A stretch of DNA of 12,495 nt, from contig QMKU01000013.1 of assembly GCA_003646525.1 (NCBI GenBank), positions 1 to 12,495 of the forward strand, read 5' to 3'. Source of the DNA: Campylobacterota bacterium (GTDB lineage: Bacteria; Campylobacterota; Campylobacteria; Campylobacterales; Sulfurovaceae). The notes below the pieces were generated by a model. The model saw only the letters and a program-made list of their open reading frames with translations. It was not told the origin of the DNA and made no database searches. This document shows, in pieces, positions 7,560 through 12,495 of the stretch. The position numbers and the translations under genes were made by a program. The first letter of the stretch is position 1; every line of letters starts with the position of its first letter.

Positions 7560-7811
7560 CTACTTTTTAGCATAAAGTTTGTAGAGAATTTTTTTTCCTT
7601 TTTTAATCTGCAAAGAGACAATCTCAAGTTCTTCTTTCAACTCTTTTTCTTCCTTTTCGTCCAGTGATGTTTTCAGTAATTCAGTAACACTTTTTTTTCT
7701 TCTGTTCAGCTTTTTCAAGAGTTCTTTCAGAGACTTCTTCTTTCCCTCTTGATTAAAACCTTTCAGACCCAATGTAGACTTAACACTCTTAATAAACTTT
7801 TTGATATCCAT
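7560..7811 (-). CDS. Small lysine-rich coiled-coil protein paired with the Na/Pi transporter (copy 1)
   Basis: An 83-aa cytosolic, highly charged, probably helical protein of no family I recognise, paralogous to the one at 5468-5713. I chose the ATG at 7811 over a GTG one codon upstream for two reasons: it aligns with the start of the other copy (MDIKKFIKSVK against MSIKKFIESVK), and AAGGGG at 7819-7824 is 7 nt away. The start shares its A with the stop of the upstream transporter (TGATG), a classic coupling arrangement. The Lys-rich GKKK (about 23-26) and EIVSLQIKKGKK (about 64-75) blocks are shared with copy 2. The middle (about 40-55) is the most diverged. The C-terminus ends LYAKK, two residues longer than copy 2. 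Function is unknown; context suggests a transporter-associated regulator. Confidence 0.85.
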   Translation of the reverse strand: MDIKKFIKSVKSTLGLKGFNQEGKKKSLKELLKKLNRRKKSVTELLKTSLDEKEEKELKEELEIVSLQIKKGKKILYKLYAKK

Positions 7812-9628
7812 CACTTATCCCCTTTTTTCAAAATTGAATCAATATCACTATTGGTCATAGCCATCTCTTCACTTAAACTCTCAGCTTCACTGCTTCTATC
7901 TGTGAAGATTATTTCTGCCATGGCAATAAGATTTTTACTGATACCGTACGCATAATTACTATCATTCATCAGCGATATTGCCATCTCATTGCTAATCAAA
8001 TTGTTTCTGATCAGATTATCAAGTGTTCCATTTGCAATGATATCATATCTTTCAGTGTGTAATTTGGCCTTTGAAAGCAACACCATAATCACATCTTCTT
8101 CATCGGTAGTTCCAATAATATTGATACTTCTCAAAAGGTCTGCCAAGTCTCTTCTGATCGCATTGTATTGTCCTCTTATATGTTCATTAGAACTTGTTGA
8201 GTATTTAATAAGATTCTTTTGAAGATGCTCAGTATCTTTTACCGCTTCCACGATATCCCTGTTGGCAAGTTTTAAATTATACAACACTACTATATATTCT
8301 GGTGGCATTTGGGATTGTGCTTTTGTAGAAAAGTCAATTATTTCACCATAGATACCCTTTATCTTACGGTTATAAAAATCATCAATATCTATAGCACTCT
8401 GACTATATGGTTCATGGGTTACTTCATCCAGGTCCTTGGATGAAATGATATTGTGTCTTTTTAAATTTAATCCATGTGCGATGATTTCAAATGCATTGTC
8501 ATAGAGATGCTTGGTCTCTCTTGTGATAGCTGCCATCGCAGTTTCTGGTAGCTCCAAGACAGAATCATTGAGGTATTTGGCACTGTCAAAGCTTTTTTCG
8601 CTCTTCTTGCCATGTTCTTTAAGTGTAGACTTAAGAAAATTCACAAGTTTATCTACAAAAGGTATAAATATGATGACACCCATAATTTTGAATAAGGAAT
8701 CAAAAACAGCTAATTTAAGTGTATGATTGTCACTCGCAATTCCAAAAAAATCACTTATTATATCAACGCTGTATATGATTTGATTCATAAGCAAAACAGC
8801 AATAACAGCAGTCACCACATTAAAGATAAAATGAGCACCAGCAAGCCTTTTGCCATCTATATTGGAACTCAAAGATCCAATGATAGCAGTAATAGTTGTA
8901 CCAATATTTGCACCTATTGTAAGAGCCAAAGCATTTTCATAACTGATCTGTCCAGCAGCCAAAGCAGCCAAGATCAAAACGATAGTAGCATGAGACGATT
9001 GCATAATGATCGTTGCAAGAATTCCTATCCCTATAAAGATCATCAGACCCTTAAATCCATCAACTGCAAAAGAAGAGAGATCAACAGTAGCTTTAAATGC
9101 CTCAAACCCCTCTTTCATATAATGGATACCCAAAAATAAAAAGCCAAGTCCAGTCAAGATGTATCCGATACCTTTGAGCTTTTTGCTTTTTTGAAAGACG
9201 AGTATCACCCCAAAAATAAGCATAGGCATGGCATAGGCAGAGATCTTTACCTTCAGTCCAAAACCAGCCATAAGCCATGCACCAGTAGTGGTACCAATAT
9301 TTGCACCTAGGATAATACCAATACCCTGAGTGAGACCTATCAGCCCTGCCCCTATAAATGATATCGTTAAAACGGAGACTAGGGAACTTGACTGCATGAT
9401 GGCAGTTGCTACAAATCCAAAACTTATACTCTTGTAAAGTTTGTCGGTAGATTTTTGTAAAATCTTCTCCAGTATGCCACCAGAGAAAGCTTTGAAGCCC
9501 TCTTCTAGGGAGAGCATACCAAACAAGAAAATAGCAACACCTGCTGAAATCTCTTTGAAGTCCGGACTAATCCAAAAACCATACGCCAATATGACCATTA
9601 TAGTAGGTAAAAATATTTTTCTTAACAT
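7811..9628 (-). CDS. Na+/phosphate cotransporter family protein with PhoU-like C-terminal domain (copy 1)
   Basis: 605-aa paralogue of the transporter at 5710-7536, with the same layout: membrane part about 1-340 and a helical PhoU-like cytosolic tail about 365-600. The signatures are QSSS (79-82), GANIGTT (108-114), QSSH (210-213) and GANIGTT (239-245). The second QSSS motif thus has His for the last Ser, unlike copy 2, which may alter substrate or ion handling. The tail shares long blocks with copy 2, such as IKGIYGEIIDFSTKAQ and YDIIANGTLD (copy 2 has a D for the Y). The ATG overlaps the stop of the PiT gene by one base (TAATG). AGAGG about 12 nt upstream is a distant Shine-Dalgarno, so coupling probably matters. 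Predicted to import phosphate with Na+; no substrate evidence beyond family. Confidence 0.92.
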   Translation of the reverse strand: MLRKIFLPTIMVILAYGFWISPDFKEISAGVAIFLFGMLSLEEGFKAFSGGILEKILQKSTDKLYKSISFGFVATAIMQSSSLVSVLTISFIGAGLIGLTQGIGIILGANIGTTTGAWLMAGFGLKVKISAYAMPMLIFGVILVFQKSKKLKGIGYILTGLGFLFLGIHYMKEGFEAFKATVDLSSFAVDGFKGLMIFIGIGILATIIMQSSHATIVLILAALAAGQISYENALALTIGANIGTTITAIIGSLSSNIDGKRLAGAHFIFNVVTAVIAVLLMNQIIYSVDIISDFFGIASDNHTLKLAVFDSLFKIMGVIIFIPFVDKLVNFLKSTLKEHGKKSEKSFDSAKYLNDSVLELPETAMAAITRETKHLYDNAFEIIAHGLNLKRHNIISSKDLDEVTHEPYSQSAIDIDDFYNRKIKGIYGEIIDFSTKAQSQMPPEYIVVLYNLKLANRDIVEAVKDTEHLQKNLIKYSTSSNEHIRGQYNAIRRDLADLLRSINIIGTTDEEDVIMVLLSKAKLHTERYDIIANGTLDNLIRNNLISNEMAISLMNDSNYAYGISKNLIAMAEIIFTDRSSEAESLSEEMAMTNSDIDSILKKGDK

Positions 9629-11310
9629 TATAGAAGAATACCTCTAATCATAAAATAGATCACTGCAGATAGTATAGCAGCAGCAGGGACAGTAATAACC
9701 CAAGCAGCGATGATCTTCTTCACAGCATCTCTTTTGACATATTGAACTTTTTGCGCACTTTTTAACTGCTTTTTAGACTCTTTTAAGTGCTGCTCTTCTT
9801 CATCGATCATCCTGTAGAGATGCACTATCCTCTCATAATCCGCTTTCACCTTCTCTTCTTTGGATTCGAGAGTCTCAAGTTCAGCACTAAGTGCTTTGAG
9901 CTGTCTCTTTTCATCAATGATATGCTCTTTTTCAACTGCTATATCATCTACTATTTCACTTCCTTCGAGATACTCTCTCAAAAATCCAACCCCAAAGATA
10001 CCACCTACAGCAATATGTGTAGAAGAGACAGGAAGACCAAGTTGTGAAGCGATGATCACCGTAATAGAGGCTGCCATAGCAACAGAAAATGCTCTCATCT
10101 GATCAAGCTCTGTGATCTCAGATCCTACTGTCTTAATAAGTTTGGGACCATAGAGGGCAAGACCAATAGCGATACCAAGAGCTCCTACTGCCATCACCCA
10201 CAGAGGAATCCCTGCTTTGGATGAGATGCCACCTGTCATCACCGCATCATTGATAGCTGCCAGTGGTCCGATAGCATTTGCAACATCATTGGCACCGTGC
10301 GCAAAACTCAAAAGTGCCGCAGCAAAGATAAGAGGTACAGTAAAGAGCAAATTGATACCTGCTCGACTATTCTCAATACTAGAAGCTTTTTTGGTAATAG
10401 TTGCCCTCATGATGAAATAGACAATAGCAGCGACGATCAGTCCAAAGATAGCAGCTACAATAAAGGTAGGTTTTTTCGTATCAGGTAGAAAGATCAAAAT
10501 ATCAACAATACTTGGCCAAACTTTCTTGAGACCTTTGAGTGTCAGATATGTTATAAATGCCCAAGACATTATAGCCACAAAGACAGGAACCCATTTGACT
10601 GCTGCTTCTATCTTATTCTCTTTGAAAACCATTGTTCTTTTGATGGCAAAAAGAAAAGATGCTGCAATGATACCACCGAGCACCGGAGAAATGATCCAAG
10701 AGGCTGCAATCTTACCCATCGTCCCCCAAGCCACTATACCAAAGCCAGCTGCTGCAATACCTGCACCCATAACACCACCCACGATAGAGTGTGTAGTAGA
10801 GACTGGAGCCTTTGCCATCGTTGCAAAGTTAAGCCACAAAGCAGCTGCCAAAAGTGCTGCCATCATCGCCCAAATAAATGAATCGGTATTGTCTCCAAAT
10901 GCACTGATATCAATAATACCTTTTTTAATAGTATTAACCACATCACCACCAGCAATCAATGCACCAGCTGCTTCGAATATACCTGCGATGACGATAGCAC
11001 CACCCATTGTAAGTGCCTTAGAGCCAACTGCTGGACCGACATTGTTTGCGACATCATTGGCACCGATATTCATGGCCATATAGGCACCAAAAAGTGCTGC
11101 AACAGCTAAAAAGACATTATTTGGCACACCACCAGTACTCATAAAACTATAGGTGAGCACCGCTACCATAAAAAAGAGCGCAAAACCAAGTCTTATAAAA
11201 TCAAACCCACTGCTCTTAAGAGCCTCTTTTTCCATCTTTTTGATCGTTTGTATCTCCATCTTCTTTTGCTTCTTTACATAAGATTTGTTGTTCTCAACAA
11301 CTTTCGACAT
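9628..11310 (-). CDS. PiT-family inorganic phosphate permease with coiled-coil insert
   Basis: Inner-membrane phosphate (or metal-phosphate) symporter of the PiT/PF01384 family. Both duplicated signatures are present: GANDVANN (83-90) and GANDVANA (339-346), each followed later by PVSTTH (169-174) or PVSSTH (427-432). The 560 residues exceed compact bacterial PiT proteins. Two additions explain this: a charged ~35-residue N-terminal tail, and an insert of about 70 residues (455-525) before the last membrane segment. The insert is rich in Glu, Lys and Leu and looks like coiled coil. No PhoU-like DUF47 partner gene, commonly next to pit genes, is present. The start is uncertain: TTG 11337, ATG 11310, ATG 11259 and ATG 11235 are in frame and none has a good Shine-Dalgarno. 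I took the longest ATG. It heads the phosphate operon; its stop overlaps the next start. Confidence 0.9.
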   Translation of the reverse strand: MSKVVENNKSYVKKQKKMEIQTIKKMEKEALKSSGFDFIRLGFALFFMVAVLTYSFMSTGGVPNNVFLAVAALFGAYMAMNIGANDVANNVGPAVGSKALTMGGAIVIAGIFEAAGALIAGGDVVNTIKKGIIDISAFGDNTDSFIWAMMAALLAAALWLNFATMAKAPVSTTHSIVGGVMGAGIAAAGFGIVAWGTMGKIAASWIISPVLGGIIAASFLFAIKRTMVFKENKIEAAVKWVPVFVAIMSWAFITYLTLKGLKKVWPSIVDILIFLPDTKKPTFIVAAIFGLIVAAIVYFIMRATITKKASSIENSRAGINLLFTVPLIFAAALLSFAHGANDVANAIGPLAAINDAVMTGGISSKAGIPLWVMAVGALGIAIGLALYGPKLIKTVGSEITELDQMRAFSVAMAASITVIIASQLGLPVSSTHIAVGGIFGVGFLREYLEGSEIVDDIAVEKEHIIDEKRQLKALSAELETLESKEEKVKADYERIVHLYRMIDEEEQHLKESKKQLKSAQKVQYVKRDAVKKIIAAWVITVPAAAILSAVIYFMIRGILL

Positions 11311-11321
11311 AAGTATTAAAT

Positions 11322-11382
11322 ATAGTGTCACATTCAAAATTTATGACTAATATTAGTATATCCTTATTTACCTTGACACTAT
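11322..11382. promoter_or_regulatory. Nested dyad-symmetric candidate operator at the phosphate operon promoter
   Basis: A perfect 12-bp palindrome ACTAATATTAGT (11346-11357) is flanked by a 9-bp inverted repeat: ATAGTGTCA (11322-11330) and TGACACTAT (11374-11382). The two dyads share almost the same centre (11351.5 and 11352). A plausible leftward -10 box, TATACT on the minus strand at 11360-11355, overlaps the palindrome. That would start transcripts near 11348. No clear -35 is seen. The arrangement fits binding of a dimeric or tetrameric regulator, but the regulator is unknown and the sequence is AT-rich. Confidence 0.4.
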
Positions 11383-11455
11383 TTATTTGATAGTAAAAAT
11401 AATTTAGACTAGGTAGAATAAGAGTAAGTTTGAAACGGATTAAGAAATCTTACCT

Positions 11456-12169
11456 CTAAAGAGAACTCCCAAGCAAAGGCTCAAATACAAGCTTGCCATT
11501 GTGTATCACCCCTGCCTCCTTCTGACAAGCAAGCGATGGAAGTGAAATATATTTTCCTATCACTCTCGCCTGATGATAATGCCCCTCTATGACCAAGTCA
11601 ACATTATGATAGGATTGTAAAATCTTTTCTGCTCTATATTCAAACTGCTCCATGGTTTGACAGATTTTCTTTTTTTTGAGTTTGTCAATACGATTATCAA
11701 TCAGCCACTTTCCAAAGGGTCGCAAAATCGTAATGAAATATCTATTTCTCAGAAGTCTACAGTAGAGATCGTATGTGAATCCCAAAGCATATCTGTCACC
11801 GTGTGAAAGCCCTACTCTCTGACCATTTAAGTTGAACATAATAGGCTGGGATTCTCTGGGGTAGACTTTGATAGTTGGAAAGATTTTACTTAGCATAAAG
11901 TCGTGATTTCCTTCAAAATAATAGAGCTCAATCTGCTTGGAAAGTTTCTGAAGTATCGCAATAGCCTCAGAAGAAAAAGTCTGGACATAAGCATTGTATC
12001 CGAAGAGCAAATCGAAATTATCCCCCATCAAAAAAAGCTGTGGAGTGATCACCTCTCCTGACTGAAGCTTTTTCAAGAGTATCAAAAAAGCATCGCCATG
12101 ATGGGGATAGTGAGAGTCAGCAACAAAAAGTGCGCCCTCTTTTATCTCTCTCTGCTCTTCACTTTCCAT
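11456..12169 (-). CDS. LpxH-like metallophosphoesterase (probable UDP-2,3-diacylglucosamine hydrolase)
   Basis: 237-aa calcineurin-type phosphoesterase with all five metal-binding blocks: Asp18 and His20 (ADSHYP), Asp50 (MGDNFD), Asn88-His89 (EGNHD), His123 with Asp125 (SHGD), and His197 with His199 (GHYH). Length and layout fit LpxH, which cleaves UDP-2,3-diacylglucosamine to lipid X in lipid A synthesis on the inner face of the cytoplasmic membrane. Classical LpxH, as I recall it, has GNRD where this protein has GNHD, and ADSHYP replaces SDLHL. It could therefore be a divergent LpxH/LpxH2-type enzyme or another phosphoesterase. No signal peptide. The ATG at 12169 has no good Shine-Dalgarno. 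The gene follows argC in the same direction across the palindromic repeat and lies 145 nt before the phosphate operon. No clear terminator is seen after it. Confidence 0.8.
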   Translation of the reverse strand: MESEEQREIKEGALFVADSHYPHHGDAFLILLKKLQSGEVITPQLFLMGDNFDLLFGYNAYVQTFSSEAIAILQKLSKQIELYYFEGNHDFMLSKIFPTIKVYPRESQPIMFNLNGQRVGLSHGDRYALGFTYDLYCRLLRNRYFITILRPFGKWLIDNRIDKLKKKKICQTMEQFEYRAEKILQSYHNVDLVIEGHYHQARVIGKYISLPSLACQKEAGVIHNGKLVFEPLLGSSL

Positions 12170-12200
12170 ATTTTAGGGTCGCCTTTTATTTTATTACTTA

Positions 12201-12308
12201 GGAATAGAACTAAAATAACTACCAAAGTTAAAGATTTAGGAGTAGGGACTTTAGTCCCATAAAACGGGACTAAAGTCCCTACTCCAAGTATCTATTAATT
12301 GGTATTCC
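12201..12308 (-). repeat. Palindromic intergenic repeat, copy 2 (REP/MITE-like, inverted relative to copy 1)
   Basis: Two perfect 20-nt arms (12239-12258 and 12266-12285) surround a 7-nt loop. The inner GGGACTttAGTCCC and GGGACTaaAGTCCC are the same small dyads as in copy 1. Read on the minus strand, the flanks match copy 1: ATACCAATTAATAGATAC on one side, CTTTGGTAGTTATTTTAG and CTATTCC on the other. The outermost bases form short terminal inverted repeats, GGAAT (12201-12205) and ATTCC (12304-12308). Base changes in the arms relative to copy 1 (GCAGGG to GTAGGG, TTCAGT to TTTAGT) occur on both sides, so pairing is preserved. It lies between argC and the phosphoesterase gene and begins directly after the argC stop codon. 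Confidence 0.8.
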
Positions 12309-12495
12309 TTACGGGATATAAGCGATAGTAGGTATCCCCATGCCTTCATCATATCCGCACATGAGATTGGCAGCGACGAGAGCTTGCGAGCTTGCACCAC
12401 GCAGGAGATTATCGATCGCGGAGTTGACGAAGAGTGCATTGCCACTTGAAGCCGCATAAATATCACAGAAATGTGTTCCAGCGGTACTCTTGATA
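12309..12495 (-). CDS. argC: N-acetyl-gamma-glutamyl-phosphate reductase, C-terminal end (partial)
   Basis: The last 61 codons of argC, cut by the window edge. The frame has no start codon within the window and begins at 12494. The peptide shows STAGTHFCDIY, then FVNSAIDNLLRGASSQA, and ends GYDEGMGIPTIAYIP before TAA (12311-12309). The SAIDNLxKGAxxQA block is the diagnostic C-terminal ArgC segment, and CDIY with a GxPTIAYxP ending fits the short bacterial ArgC type. The enzyme reduces N-acetylglutamyl phosphate to the semialdehyde in arginine synthesis in the cytoplasm. The repeat begins at the base after the stop codon. Confidence 0.9.
   Translation of the reverse strand, partial: IKSTAGTHFCDIYAASSGNALFVNSAIDNLLRGASSQALVAANLMCGYDEGMGIPTIAYIP

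Noticed and set aside
10526..11083. A 185-codon open frame on the + strand rich in Pro, Ala and Ile
   Set aside because: It lies antisense to the PiT gene, is low in complexity, and mirrors the repeated Gly/Ala codons of the permease. A shadow frame.
11428..11436. GTTTGAAAC upstream of the phosphate operon as a PhosR/Pho box
   Set aside because: Only one GTTTC-type half-site is present; the second half expected for the Campylobacter box is missing.
12251..12466. A 71-codon minus-strand frame over the end of the window
   Set aside because: It runs out of frame with the clear ArgC C-terminus and continues into the palindromic repeat.

Overview
The window looks like the chromosome of a low-GC member of the Campylobacterota (Epsilonproteobacteria). 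It could be a Sulfurovum- or Sulfurimonas-like free-living relative; the phylum is well supported, the genus is a guess. The main clue is the order pyrD – M16 zinc protease – dapA – short-chain dehydrogenase – pgsA, which is shared with Helicobacter and Campylobacter. The AT-rich codon use and the T-rich DNA before a TATAAT box also fit.

Positions 1-4140 (+ strand) hold a tight four-gene operon. It contains pyrD (pyrimidine synthesis), an exported M16 peptidase, dapA (lysine/diaminopimelate synthesis) and an SDR with a Y-x6-K active site like FabL-type enoyl-ACP reductases. Gaps are 13, 8 and 1 nt, with a TATAAT promoter just upstream. A hairpin and a ~110-bp palindromic repeat follow, then pgsA (phosphatidylglycerophosphate synthase) on its own.

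Positions 4945-11310 (- strand, read right to left) hold a very compact six-gene phosphate-uptake operon. It starts with a PiT-family permease that carries an unusual coiled-coil insert. Two tandem copies of a two-gene module follow. Each copy is a ~605-aa Na+/Pi cotransporter (NptA/PF02690 type) with a PhoU-like cytoplasmic tail, followed by an ~82-aa, lysine-rich, probably coiled-coil protein. A small exported six-cysteine protein comes last. Most junctions overlap by 1-17 nt, so translation is probably coupled. The repeated pairing of transporter and small protein is the strongest candidate here for an undescribed system: the small protein may be a dedicated cytosolic partner or regulator of the transporter. 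A nested dyad-symmetric sequence sits at the presumed promoter upstream of the operon.

Positions 11456-12495 (- strand) hold an LpxH-like metallophosphoesterase, a second inverted copy of the palindromic repeat, and the 3' end of argC cut by the window edge. The argC stop codon directly abuts the repeat.
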